The notes under the pieces are model-generated. The model did no database searches, had not been told where the DNA came from, and saw nothing but the letters and a program-made list of their open reading frames with translations. Below are positions 16,756 to 24,853 of a DNA stretch of 58,839 nt, piece after piece; the stretch's first letter is position 1, and the number at the start of each line of letters is the position of its first letter. The position numbers and the translations under genes were made by a program. This stretch comes from Actinomycetes bacterium (GTDB lineage: Bacteria; Actinomycetota; UBA4738; HRBIN12), in NCBI GenBank assembly GCA_021155985.1, contig JAJNBA010000023.1, positions 1 to 58,839 on the forward strand, in the 5' to 3' direction.

Positions 16756-17146
16756 CTCGCTCCAAGCAGTCGAGGTGATCGACGCGAGAGGGCCGGACGG
16801 GCGGCCGGGACACCGAAAGGTGGATCGGACGCGAGGGAACCGGGAGGACCCGTAAGGATCCGATCGGAAACCCCCACCGCCGGAGCGGGCCGCGAGGTCC
16901 GAGCCGGTGGGCCCGGCGGGAACGCCGAAAGGTGAGCCCGTCGGGTGTCCGCGGGACACCGGGCGCCGCGAGGCGCGACGGAGCCCGCGAAGGCGGAGAC
17001 GGGCCGCGAGGTTCGCCACCGCCGGCGGTTCGGCAGCCGCGCGAAGAACGCGGAGGTTGCTTGGGGCACCAGAGCCCGAGGGGCTGAAGGTGGCTGGGAG
17101 CTTCGGTTCTCAGCGAGCCAGAGGTCCCTCGGGTTCTCTTTCTTTC
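16756..17146 (+). ncRNA. Candidate structured non-coding RNA of about 390 nt, family unknown
   Basis: The stretch between the GNAT and TetR genes has no convincing protein but is packed with stems. Read on the plus strand: a stacked hairpin 16756-16760/16784-16788 continuing as 16769-16773/16779-16783; CACC-GAAA-GGTG at 16811-16822; a 7-bp stem 16823-16829/16859-16865 enclosing CGGG-AGGA-CCCG at 16841-16852; a 7-bp stem 16873-16879/16905-16911 enclosing CGGGCC-GCGA-GGTCCG at 16886-16901; CGGCG-GGAA-CGCCG at 16914-16927; a three-way junction closed by 16938-16942/16977-16981 and holding a 7-bp hairpin (16944-16960) and a 5-bp GCGA hairpin (16963-16976); a stem 16992-16996/17019-17023 enclosing another GCGA hairpin (17000-17015); and a 9-bp UUCG hairpin at 17093-17114. 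GNRA and UUCG loops and compensating G-U pairs point to RNA function. RNase P, tmRNA and SRP signatures were not found. Confidence 0.7.
17120..17146 (+). terminator. Putative intrinsic terminator of the structured RNA
   Basis: A hairpin with AGAGG at 17120-17124 paired to TTCTCT at 17134-17139 (one U-U mismatch, then two C-G pairs and a CUCG loop) is followed by TTCTTTC. It lies directly after the strong UUCG hairpin at 17093-17114 and about 60 bp before the TetR promoter hexamer. The stem is weak, so the exact 3' end is uncertain. Confidence 0.45.
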
Positions 17147-17219
17147 ATCGGTAGACCCGCTCGCGCTGGAGCGCGCTCCTTGCGTCCCCCGAACCCCCTT
17201 TCCGCTAGCGTTCACGCGC

Positions 17220-17834
17220 ATGGAGGAGACCCGCCGTGATCGGATCCTGGAGGCAGCGATGCGGCACTTCGCGGACCGCGGCTATCGCGGGACCCGCGTC
17301 GAGGACGTGGCGAACGAGGTGGGGGTGGCGAAGGGAACCGTCTTCCTCGACTTCGGATCCAAGGAAGGACTGTTCTTGGAGGCGTTCAAGCGCGCGGTCT
17401 CCCTGCTCCCTGCGTGGCTGGACGCTCCGGCCGACGTCGTCGAGCAGGGGTTCTGGGCCGTGCTCGACTGGTGGCTCCAGCGGGCCGAGGACCTCGTCGC
17501 GTCGGACCCCGTCCCCAACCGGGTGGCTCTGATCGCCCGGTACGACACCAGCCTGGACATCCGCCGGCCGGTCGACCGCTTCATGCGGAGCGAAGACCCG
17601 TACGGCACGCTCGAGTTCGTCGAGTTCGGGGTGAAGCGCGGCGAGCTCCGCGACGACGTGGACGCCGAGATGATCGCGTCGACCCTCGACTGGATGGCCG
17701 AGCGGTTCCAGGACGCCCTGGTGTCTGAGGACCTCGACCCCGGCCTGATCCACCGCCGGCCGGAGCGACGCCCGATGCGGATCAAGGAGTTCGTCGAGGT
17801 GCTGCGCGGCGGCATCGCACCCCAGCCCGAGTGA
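17220..17834 (+). CDS. TetR-family transcriptional regulator
   Basis: The 204-residue protein has the TetR N-terminal helix-turn-helix: RRDRILEAAMRHFADRGYRG then RVEDVANEVGVAKGTVFLDF and SKEGLFLEAF. The remaining 150 residues form the ligand-binding helical domain (WAVLDWWLQRAEDLV, NRVALIARYDTSLDI). The ligand and targets are unknown. A TAGCGT hexamer ends 8 nt before the ATG, which suggests a leaderless transcript distinct from the upstream RNA. The proC gene follows on the same strand after about 70 bp, but co-transcription does not imply regulation of proC. Confidence 0.92.
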   Translation: MEETRRDRILEAAMRHFADRGYRGTRVEDVANEVGVAKGTVFLDFGSKEGLFLEAFKRAVSLLPAWLDAPADVVEQGFWAVLDWWLQRAEDLVASDPVPNRVALIARYDTSLDIRRPVDRFMRSEDPYGTLEFVEFGVKRGELRDDVDAEMIASTLDWMAERFQDALVSEDLDPGLIHRRPERRPMRIKEFVEVLRGGIAPQPE

Positions 17835-17905
17835 CCTCTCTGCGGTACGGTGTGCGCCGCGACATGGCGGCCGGATCCGCCGGCCTCGAACCTGTTGAGG
17901 ATCAG

Positions 17906-18733
17906 ATGACCGAGCGTTCCATCGCATTCCTGGGCGGCGGCAGGATGGGGGAGGCCCTCGTCGCGGGCCTGCTCCGGTCCGGCGGGCGGACCACCGACGA
18001 GATCCTCGTGACCTGCCGTCGCGAGGAGCGCGCCCGCGAGCTGACCGAGCGGCACGGCGTGGCCGCGACGCTGGACAACGTCGAGGCGTGCCGTTCCTCT
18101 CGGGTCCTCGTGCTGATGGCGAAGCCCCAGGACTTCGAGGTCCTCCTGCGGCAGATCGCGGAGCACGTGACGACCGAGCACCTCGTCGTGACGTTCGCGG
18201 CGGGCATCCGCACCTCGTTCGTGGAGCAGCACCTCGCATCCGACGTCCCGGTCGTGCGCGTGATGTCGAACGTCCCCGTGATGGTGGACGAGGCGATGTC
18301 GGTGATCGCTCCGGGCACACACGCGGAGGACAAGCATCTCGCGATCACGGAGGAGCTGCTCGGGTACGTGGGCACGGTGCTGCGGCTCGATGAGCGTTAC
18401 CTCGACGCCGTCACGGCCACGAGCGGCTCGGGGCCGGCCTACTTCTTCCTGCTCGCCGAGGCGATGATCGAGGCGTGCATCCTGCTGGGTCTGTCGCGCG
18501 ACGTCGCGAGCCAGCTGATCATCCAGACGATGCTCGGCTCGGCCAAGATGCTGCGCGACACCGGCACGCACCCGGTGGAGCTGCGTGAGATGGTGACGTC
18601 TCCGGGTGGGACCACGATCGAGGCGATCCGCCACCTGGAGGAGGCCGGCGTTCGCGCCGCCTTCCTGAACGCGATCGATGCCGCGAAGCGCCGCAGCGAG
18701 GAGCTCGCGCGCGGCGGCGACGAGAACGACTGA
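17906..18733 (+). CDS. proC: Pyrroline-5-carboxylate reductase
   Basis: ProC performs the last step of proline synthesis, reducing pyrroline-5-carboxylate with NAD(P)H. The 275-residue protein has the N-terminal Rossmann motif IAFLGGGRMGEALVAGLL, then VLMAKPQDFEVLL and VVRVMSNVPVMVDEAMSVI, and the C-terminal signature SGSGPAYFFLLAEAMIEA followed by MVTSPGGTTIEAIRHLEEAG, the family pattern. The ATG at 17906 is the start that aligns with the Rossmann strand. A 41-aa basic protein gene follows 20 bp downstream, probably in the same transcript. Confidence 0.95.
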   Translation: MTERSIAFLGGGRMGEALVAGLLRSGGRTTDEILVTCRREERARELTERHGVAATLDNVEACRSSRVLVLMAKPQDFEVLLRQIAEHVTTEHLVVTFAAGIRTSFVEQHLASDVPVVRVMSNVPVMVDEAMSVIAPGTHAEDKHLAITEELLGYVGTVLRLDERYLDAVTATSGSGPAYFFLLAEAMIEACILLGLSRDVASQLIIQTMLGSAKMLRDTGTHPVELREMVTSPGGTTIEAIRHLEEAGVRAAFLNAIDAAKRRSEELARGGDEND

Positions 18734-18753
18734 GGATCCGAGGGAGAGACGAC

Positions 18754-18879
18754 ATGGGACGAGGGGATCTGGCGAAGGTGCGCGACGCACGCGACCGGGG
18801 GCGGAAGAAGAAGGAACGAGAGAAGCGGCAGGCCGCCGAGCGCGCCGCCGCTCGGAAGGAAGCCAAGAAGAAGAAGTAG
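18754..18879 (+). CDS. Very basic 41-aa protein downstream of proC
   Basis: A 41-residue reading frame starts at an ATG preceded by GAGGGAGAGACGAC, a good ribosome binding site. The product is MGRGDLAKVRDARDRG followed by an almost uninterrupted Lys/Arg/Ala/Glu helix ending in KEAKKKK. It should be a charged helix that may bind RNA or the ribosome; no family is recognised. It lies 20 bp after proC and 4 bp before the end of the convergent FAH gene. Its shortness makes proof by sequence alone impossible, but the binding site and position support it. Confidence 0.55.
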   Translation: MGRGDLAKVRDARDRGRKKKEREKRQAAERAAARKEAKKKK

Positions 18880-18883
18880 CGCC

Positions 18884-19702
18884 CTACGGCCGCGCGCCGA
18901 GGCGGTTCCTGAGGGTTCCGATCCCTTCGGCCGCGAGCTCGACGAGCGCCCCTGGCCACAGTCTGCGGTTCGGATCGTCGTCGCGCACGGGGAACGGCCC
19001 CAGTGCGAACGCGTCCCCTCGCTCCAAGGCGGTCCCGCGAGAGGCCGCTGCGATCAGGCCGAACAGGCTCCGAGCCGATCCGTTCAGGTTCCCCTTCGCC
19101 AGCTCGCCGCCGTCCACCTTGGCCTGCAGGAACATCGCCTGGGGATCGCACTCGTCCACGGTGACCACGCACGGGCCGATCGCGATGGGGACGCCCTCGG
19201 AGGTGCCGACGGGGTCGCCGGAGGCATCCTTGGCCACCCAGTCGCTCACGAGGGTGTAGCCGAAGATCCGCTCGGCGACGGCGTCCGTGTCGACGTCCTT
19301 CGTCTCCACGGCGAGGACGGCGGCCACCTTCGGCTCGTAGTCGAGCCACGCAGCGCCCGACGGCCACGGGATGTCCTGCTCCGGGCCCGCGACCCGTCGC
19401 TCGAGGCCTTCGCTTCCATGTCCCAGCTCGGCTCGGCTCTCGGTACCGGCTGGCAGGAGTAGGGATCGAGGGAACAGCGGCGGCAGGACGCGCGCCTGCT
19501 TCACGACGTGGTCCTTCACGTCGCCTCGAGCGAGGGCGGCGCGGGCGGCGTCGAGCACCGTCCCCCGGCTGCTCTGCACGAACGCCTCGAGGGTGGTGGG
19601 AAAGGCCGGGTGCCCGACAGCGTCGGGCAGATCGACCACCCTCCCATCGAGGATCGCCCCCAGACGCCGGTGCCCCCTCCGGTCGTAGGTCACGAGCCTC
19701 AT
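18884..19702 (-). CDS. Fumarylacetoacetate hydrolase (FAH) family protein
   Basis: The 272-residue protein has an N-terminal FAA-like segment (MRLVTYDRRGHRRLGAILDG) and a C-terminal FAH domain with AWLDYEPKVAAVLAVET near residue 118 (acidic metal ligands), FGYTLVSDWVAKDAS near 150 and IGPCVVTVDE near 175. Family members cleave or hydrate 2-keto acids such as 2-hydroxyhepta-2,4-diene-1,7-dioate, acylpyruvates or oxaloacetate; the substrate here cannot be told. The usual E-x-E motif appears modified (DYEPKVAAV), so activity should not be assumed. The gene is divergent from the catabolic operon that starts at 19865, suggesting a shared theme of amino-acid or aromatic degradation. Confidence 0.8.
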   Translation of the reverse strand: MRLVTYDRRGHRRLGAILDGRVVDLPDAVGHPAFPTTLEAFVQSSRGTVLDAARAALARGDVKDHVVKQARVLPPLFPRSLLLPAGTESRAELGHGSEGLERRVAGPEQDIPWPSGAAWLDYEPKVAAVLAVETKDVDTDAVAERIFGYTLVSDWVAKDASGDPVGTSEGVPIAIGPCVVTVDECDPQAMFLQAKVDGGELAKGNLNGSARSLFGLIAAASRGTALERGDAFALGPFPVRDDDPNRRLWPGALVELAAEGIGTLRNRLGARP

Positions 19703-19864
19703 CTCAGGGAGACCGAGCATACGCCGGGCCTCCGACGGAATCTCCGGTTCCGCCCGGAAATCGCGGGTCATCGGACCGGTGCCCGCTCCGTGCTCGCCCG
19801 GGGCGCCCGGCGATAGCATCCCTTTCCGCCGCAGGATCAGCGCGAGACGCAAAGGAGTCGACCG

Positions 19865-21430
19865 ATGGCCGAGAAGTTCCGGATCACCTACGCCACCCTG
19901 TCCGCGGACAACGAGGACCTGCAGCGCAACTACGACGAGGCCGTTGAGCGAGCCCGGGCCGAGCTCGGCAAAGAGTGGCCGTTCGTCGTGAACGGCGAAG
20001 AGCGCTGGACCGACGAGAAGTACGAGGAGCCCTCGCCGATCGACTCCGACATCATCATCGGCCGCTTCTCGCAGGCCACACCGCAGGACGTCGACGATGC
20101 CGTGGAGGCTGCGAAGGCGTTCTCCCTCGAGTGGGAGCGGATCGGATGGCAGGAGCGGGTCCGGATCCTCCGCAGCGTCGCCGACGTGATGGAGGACCGG
20201 CTGTTCGATCTGGCCGCCCTGATGGCGTTCGAGGTGGGGAAGAGCCGTCTCGAGGCGCTCGGCGACGTTCAGGAGACCGCGGAGCTGATCCGCTGGAACT
20301 GCGACGAGGTCGAGAAGCACGAGGGCTTCCGGACGCCGATGTCGGGCCTCGGCTCGCCCGGCGACTACTACGACGTGATGCGCCCCTACGGCGTCTGGGC
20401 CGTCATCAGCCCGTTCAACTTCCCGTTCGCGCTGGCCGGCGGCCCGTCCTCCGGTGCGCTGGTCGCCGGCAACGCCGTCGTGCTGAAGCCCTCGAACCAG
20501 GGGGCGTTGATGGGCTACAAGCTCTACGAGTGCTACCGGGACGGCGGCGTACCGCCGGGCGCGTTCCACCTCCTCCTGGGCCGTGGCGCGGTGGCCGGCG
20601 AGGCACTGTGGCGACACGCCGACGTGAACGGGATCACGTTCACCGGCTCGTACAACGTCGGCATGGACATCTACAAGAACTTCGTCCAGGACGTCCCGAA
20701 GCCGGTGATCGCGGAGATGGGCGGGAAGAACCCCGCGATCGTGACGAAGCATGCCGACCTCGACGTCGCGACCGACGGTGTGCTCCGCTCGGCATTCGGT
20801 TTCGGCGGACAGAAGTGCTCCGCGAACTCGCGGGTCTACGTCGAGCGCGAGGTCTACGACGACTTCGTCAGCCTTCTGAAGGAGAAGACCGAGAAGATCA
20901 AGGTCGGCAACCCGATCGAGCGCGACGTGTTCCTCGGGCCGGTGGTCAACGAGGAGGCCATGAGCACGTTCGAGCAGGCAGCCGGTGAGGCCAAGAAGAA
21001 CGGGAACGTGATCACCGGCGGCGAGCGGATCACCGAGGGCGACCTCGGCCGCGGTCTGTTCGTCCAGCCGACGATCGTGGAGGCGCCGGACGACAGCTGG
21101 CTCTGGAAGAAGGAGCTGTTCGTCCCGTTCGTGGCCGTGGCCCCGTTCGACGAGCTGGACGACGCGATCGACAAGGCGAACGACACCGAGTACGGGCTCA
21201 CGGCCGGCTTCTTCAGCAAGGACCGGCACGAGATCGAGGAGTGGCTCGACAAGATCGAGGCGGGTGTCGTCTACGTGAACCGGCGGGCAGGGGCGACGAC
21301 CGGTGCCTGGCCGGGGGTGCAGCCGTTCGGCGGCTGGAAGGGGTCGGGGACGACCGGCAAGGCGGGCGGAGGCCCCTACTACGTGCTGCAGTACCTGCGC
21401 GAGCAGTCGCGGACGGTGATCGAGGAGTGA
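19865..21430 (+). CDS. pruA: 1-pyrroline-5-carboxylate (glutamate semialdehyde) dehydrogenase
   Basis: The 521-residue aldehyde dehydrogenase oxidises glutamate 5-semialdehyde to glutamate with NAD, the second step of proline and ornithine breakdown. The catalytic cysteine lies in FGFGGQKCSANSRVYV near residue 318 and the catalytic glutamate in VIAEMGGKNPAIV near 281. The segment GVVYVNRRAGATTGAWPGVQ near 470 is characteristic of the RocA-like P5C dehydrogenase branch. The N-terminal NGEERWTDEKYEEPSPIDSD also fits. The ATG follows AAAGGAG at good spacing; a TAGCAT hexamer about 45 nt upstream may be the operon -10. It is the first gene of an eight-gene run ending with pyk. Confidence 0.88.
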   Translation: MAEKFRITYATLSADNEDLQRNYDEAVERARAELGKEWPFVVNGEERWTDEKYEEPSPIDSDIIIGRFSQATPQDVDDAVEAAKAFSLEWERIGWQERVRILRSVADVMEDRLFDLAALMAFEVGKSRLEALGDVQETAELIRWNCDEVEKHEGFRTPMSGLGSPGDYYDVMRPYGVWAVISPFNFPFALAGGPSSGALVAGNAVVLKPSNQGALMGYKLYECYRDGGVPPGAFHLLLGRGAVAGEALWRHADVNGITFTGSYNVGMDIYKNFVQDVPKPVIAEMGGKNPAIVTKHADLDVATDGVLRSAFGFGGQKCSANSRVYVEREVYDDFVSLLKEKTEKIKVGNPIERDVFLGPVVNEEAMSTFEQAAGEAKKNGNVITGGERITEGDLGRGLFVQPTIVEAPDDSWLWKKELFVPFVAVAPFDELDDAIDKANDTEYGLTAGFFSKDRHEIEEWLDKIEAGVVYVNRRAGATTGAWPGVQPFGGWKGSGTTGKAGGGPYYVLQYLREQSRTVIEE

Positions 21431-22758
21431 GACCGGGGGGTCTGGCGGGGGCGGAGGCCCCGAGGCTGCGCATGGAGCTTCCCGGGCCGAAGGCCCGGGA
21501 AGTCCTCGAACGCGACGGACGTACCACCTCCCCCTCGCTCCCGCGCGCGTACCCGTTCGTCCCGGCGCGCGGGGCGGGATCGGTCATCGAGGACGTCGAC
21601 GGCAACGTCTTCCTCGACCTGAACGCGGGGATCGCGGTCACGTCCACGGGTCATTGCCACCCCACGGTCGTCGAGGCGATCCAGCGGCAAGCCGCGGAGC
21701 TGATCCACTACTCGGCCTCGGACTTCTACCTGCCGATCTACTCCGAGCTCGCCGAGCGGCTCGCCGAGGTCGCGCCGATGGCGGGGGGCGTGCGGTCGTT
21801 CCTGACGAACTCCGGCACCGAGGCGGTGGAGGCGGGGATCAAGCTCGCGCGGTGGTCCACGGGGCGCCAGTACGTGATCGCGTTCTACGGCGCGTTCCAC
21901 GGACGCTCCTACGGGAGCGTGTCGCTCACGGCCTCGAAGGCGAAGTACCGGGCCGGTTTCGGTCCGCTCCTGCCCGGCGTGCTGCACGCGCACTACGGGG
22001 ACGGCCGCGACATGGCGGTGCCGCCGCGGGGCGACGAGGAGGGATTCCCGACGATCGACCACATCGAGGGGCTCCTGATGGAGCGGATCGTGGCTCCCGA
22101 GGAGGTGGCCGCGATCGTCGTGGAGCCCGTGCTCGGAGAGGGCGGGTACATCGTCCCGCCCGAGGGGTGGCTCCGGGCCCTCCGAGATCTCTGCGATCGA
22201 CACGGGATCCTGCTGATCGCCGACGAGGTGCAGTCGGGGATGGGACGCACCGGGAAGATGTGGGCGATCGAGCACGCGGGCGTGGAGCCCGACATCCTGC
22301 TCTCGGGCAAGGGGATCGCGAGCGGCATGCCGCTCGGCGCGATGATCGCCAAGGAGACGGTCATGACGTGGACGGCCGGCACGCACGGGTCCACGTACGG
22401 GGGGAACCCGCTCGCGTGTGCCGCCGCGATCGCGACGCTCGACGTGATCCGGGACGAGGAGCTGCTCGAGAACGCGGCCAAGGTCGGCGACGTGCTACGG
22501 AACGGCCTCCGGGACGTGCAGAGCCGGCACGACGTGATCCGCGAAGTGCGTGGGCTCGGGCTGATGATCGGGATCGAGCTGCCCGATCACGACACGGCGG
22601 CCGCGGTCGAGCGCAGCACGTTCGAGCGCGGCCTGCTGATGCTCGGATGCGGGGACGCGTCGATCCGGATGTCGCCCGCTCTCGGGTTCCGCGAGGACCA
22701 GGCCCGCGTGGCCCTCGAGCTCTTCGAAGAGGTCGTCGCCGAGACCGTCGAGCGATGA
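21427..22758 (+). CDS. Class-III aminotransferase (GABA aminotransferase-like)
   Basis: The PLP enzyme of about 443 residues resembles GabT-type omega-aminotransferases. Visible are SVIEDVDGNVFLDLNAGIAV near the N terminus, TNSGTEAVEAGIKLAR (phosphate binding), FHGRSYGSVSLTAS, LIADEVQSGMGRTGKMWAIE with the PLP-contacting Asp, and LSGKGIASGMPLGAMIAK with the Schiff-base lysine near residue 295. The start is taken as the GTG at 21427 because it overlaps the upstream stop as GTGA and supplies the conserved PRLRMELPGPKAREV N terminus; an ATG at 21472 is the alternative. The likely role is removal of terminal amino groups from omega-amino acids feeding the upstream dehydrogenase. Confidence 0.88.
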   Translation: MRPGGLAGAEAPRLRMELPGPKAREVLERDGRTTSPSLPRAYPFVPARGAGSVIEDVDGNVFLDLNAGIAVTSTGHCHPTVVEAIQRQAAELIHYSASDFYLPIYSELAERLAEVAPMAGGVRSFLTNSGTEAVEAGIKLARWSTGRQYVIAFYGAFHGRSYGSVSLTASKAKYRAGFGPLLPGVLHAHYGDGRDMAVPPRGDEEGFPTIDHIEGLLMERIVAPEEVAAIVVEPVLGEGGYIVPPEGWLRALRDLCDRHGILLIADEVQSGMGRTGKMWAIEHAGVEPDILLSGKGIASGMPLGAMIAKETVMTWTAGTHGSTYGGNPLACAAAIATLDVIRDEELLENAAKVGDVLRNGLRDVQSRHDVIREVRGLGLMIGIELPDHDTAAAVERSTFERGLLMLGCGDASIRMSPALGFREDQARVALELFEEVVAETVER

Positions 22759-23135
22759 CCCTTCGCCTCGACACGCTCACGTTCGACTGCGCCGACGTGA
22801 TGCACGTCGCCCGGTTCTGGACCGACGCGCTCGGCTGGGAGCTCGATCCGGAGTCCGAGCCGGACGGCGCGCTGGTGCGGGATCCCTCCGGGCGTTCCGA
22901 CGGCCTGTACTTCCAGCCGGTCCCCGAATCGAAGGTCGCGAAGAACCGCCTGCACCTCGACCTCCGTCCGTCCGGATCGATGGCCGCCGAGGTCGAACGG
23001 CTGGAGGGGCTCGGCGCCACCGTCGTGAGGCGCGTGGATGAGGAGGGCAGCTTCTGGACCGTGATGCAGGATCCGGAAGGCAACGAGCTGTGCGTGCTCC
23101 GCGGGCCTGAGGACGGCTGGTCCCCCGAGGGATGA
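22755..23135 (+). CDS. VOC superfamily protein (glyoxalase-like)
   Basis: This 126-residue protein is a compact glyoxalase/bleomycin-resistance-like domain: LDTLTFDCADVMHVARFWTD ALGWEL-type start, NRLHLDLRPSG with a metal-ligand-like His in the middle, and FWTVMQDPEGNELCVL near the end with the usual Glu ligand. Members bind a divalent metal and act in isomerisation or cleavage, or only bind small molecules. The ATG overlaps the stop of the aminotransferase gene (ATGA), and the next gene again overlaps it, so it is embedded in the operon. The specific reaction is unknown. Confidence 0.85.
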   Translation: MTLRLDTLTFDCADVMHVARFWTDALGWELDPESEPDGALVRDPSGRSDGLYFQPVPESKVAKNRLHLDLRPSGSMAAEVERLEGLGATVVRRVDEEGSFWTVMQDPEGNELCVLRGPEDGWSPEG

Positions 23136-24052
23136 CGTCCAAGGTCGCGCCCATGCGGGAAGCCGTCGCGGACCTCGTCCGTGACGGCGACACGGTGGCG
23201 ATCGAGGGCTTCACGCACCTGATCTGCTTCGCGGCGGGCCACGAGATCATCCGCCAGCGCAAGCGGGATCTCACGCTGGCCCGGATGACGCCCGACGTCG
23301 TCTACGACCAGATGGTGGGCGCCGGGGTCGCGAGGAAGCTGATCTTCTCGTGGCTCGGCAACCCCGGCGTCGGTTCGCTCCACGCGGTCCGCCGCAGGAT
23401 CGAGGATCGCGATCCCGCGCCGCTCGAGATCGAGGAGTACTCGCACTTCGGCATGGTCTGCCGGTACGTGGCGGGCGCCTCGAACCTGCCCTTCTTCCCG
23501 ATCCGCAGCTACTACGAGTCCGACATCCCGGAGGTGAACCCGAAGATAGTCCCGATGACCTCCCCGTACGACGACGGCTCCGAGGTCTACGTGGTCCCTC
23601 CCCTGAAGCCCGACGTCACCATCGTGCACGCGCAGCGCGCCGACCGCGAGGGGAACGCTCAGATCTGGGGGCTCCTCGGCTGCCAGAAGGAGGCCGCGTT
23701 CGCGGCCGATCGGGTGATCGTGGTGGTGGAGGAGCTCGTCGACGGCGACGTGATCCGTCGCGATCCCAACAGGACGGTCATCCCCGGCATCGTCGTGGAT
23801 GCCGTCGTGGAGGAGCCGTTCGCCTGCCATCCCTCGTTCGCGCAGGGCTACTACGACCGCGACAACGCGTTCTACCTCGCGTGGGACGCGATCGCGCGCG
23901 ACCCGGCCACCCTCGAAGCCTGGCTCCGGGAATGGGTCCACGGGCTCGACTCGCATGCGGACTACGTCGAGAAGTGGGGCGCGGAGCATTGGGCGTCGTT
24001 GAGGCCCGGCCCGGCGCTGTCCGGCGAGGTCGACTACGGGAGCTACGCGTGA
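23132..24052 (+). CDS. CoA-transferase subunit A (glutaconate/3-oxoacid type)
   Basis: The 306-residue protein is the alpha subunit of a family I CoA-transferase. It begins with VAPMREAVADLVRDGDTVAI and GFTHLICFAAGHEIIRQRKR, and has DVTIVHAQRADREGNAQIWG near residue 165, a hallmark of this subunit. The catalytic glutamate is normally in subunit B, encoded next. The pair moves CoA between organic acids, for example glutaconate or 3-oxoacids; which acid cannot be read from sequence. Start and stop overlap both neighbours by 4 nt, so expression is coupled with the VOC gene before and subunit B after. Confidence 0.87.
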   Translation: MTSKVAPMREAVADLVRDGDTVAIEGFTHLICFAAGHEIIRQRKRDLTLARMTPDVVYDQMVGAGVARKLIFSWLGNPGVGSLHAVRRRIEDRDPAPLEIEEYSHFGMVCRYVAGASNLPFFPIRSYYESDIPEVNPKIVPMTSPYDDGSEVYVVPPLKPDVTIVHAQRADREGNAQIWGLLGCQKEAAFAADRVIVVVEELVDGDVIRRDPNRTVIPGIVVDAVVEEPFACHPSFAQGYYDRDNAFYLAWDAIARDPATLEAWLREWVHGLDSHADYVEKWGAEHWASLRPGPALSGEVDYGSYA

Positions 24053-24843
24053 GCGTGCCGTCGAGCGACGACGGCGGCGGGACGCGGTACAGCAAGAACG
24101 AGCTGATGATCGCGGCGAGCGCCCGGCTGCTCGCCGGCGTCGAGAACTGCTTCGTCGGCGTGGGGTTGCCGAACATCGTCTGCAACCTCGCGCAACGCAC
24201 GGTCGCTCCGGAGCTCCAGCTGGTCTACGAATCCGGCGTGTTCGGCGCCCGCCCCCGTCGGTTGCCGCTGTCGATCGGCGACCCGACGCTCGCAACCGGA
24301 TCCACGGCCGTGACGTCGATGTTCGAGCTGTTCGCGTTCTACCTCCAGGCGGGCCTGATCGACGTCGCGTTCCTCGGCGGCGCGCAGATCGACCGGTTCG
24401 GCAACCTCAACACGACGGTGATCGGGGACTACGCGCAGCCGAAGGTGCGCCTGCCCGGCTCCGGCGGTGCCTGCGAGATCGCGATCCACGCCCGGAAGAT
24501 CCTCGTCATCATGCGCCAGGCGGAACGATCGTTCGTGGAGAAGCTCCACTTCCGCACGTCGCCGGGTCACAGTGGCGATCCGGCGCACGACCGCGATCGC
24601 GGCTGGTCGGGGAGCGGCCCGACGAACGTCGTGACCGACCTCGCGACCTACGCTTTCGACGAGGAGACGGGCGAGATGACCCTCCGCACGATGCATCCGG
24701 GTGTTGGGCTCGAGGACGTTCGCGCGAACATGGCGTGGGAGCCCCGCGTCGCGCCGGATCTCGCCGAGACCCCTCGGCCCACCGCGGACGAGCTCCGGCT
24801 CCTCCGTGAGGAGCTCGACCCCGGCCGCATCTACACGAAGTAG
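24049..24843 (+). CDS. CoA-transferase subunit B (glutaconate/3-oxoacid type)
   Basis: The 264-residue beta subunit contains the catalytic glutamate in LQLVYESGVFGARP near residue 60, matching the E-S-G motif of GctB-like subunits that forms the glutamyl-CoA intermediate. Other family stretches are NCFVGVGLPNIVCNLAQRT near 27, AFLGGAQIDRFGNLNTTVIG near 107 and LPGSGGACEIAIHARK. The start is GTG at 24049, overlapping the TGA of subunit A. A ketoacid or glutaconate substrate is inferred from family only. The next aminotransferase gene starts 10 bp downstream. Confidence 0.87.
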   Translation: MSVPSSDDGGGTRYSKNELMIAASARLLAGVENCFVGVGLPNIVCNLAQRTVAPELQLVYESGVFGARPRRLPLSIGDPTLATGSTAVTSMFELFAFYLQAGLIDVAFLGGAQIDRFGNLNTTVIGDYAQPKVRLPGSGGACEIAIHARKILVIMRQAERSFVEKLHFRTSPGHSGDPAHDRDRGWSGSGPTNVVTDLATYAFDEETGEMTLRTMHPGVGLEDVRANMAWEPRVAPDLAETPRPTADELRLLREELDPGRIYTK

Positions 24844-24853
24844 CCTGACCGAC

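Noticed and set aside
16723-17146. RNase P RNA, tmRNA or SRP RNA as identity of the structured region
   Set aside because: The RNase P core GAGGAAAGUCC and ACAGAA, the tmRNA 5' GGGGCUG and 3' CCA ends, and the SRP GGUCAGGxCCGGAAGGxAGCA core are all absent.
16646-17219. Several overlapping open frames of 60-240 codons in the same interval
   Set aside because: All three plus frames and the minus frames are open with Arg/Gly/Pro-rich composition and no motifs; this reflects base composition rather than genes.
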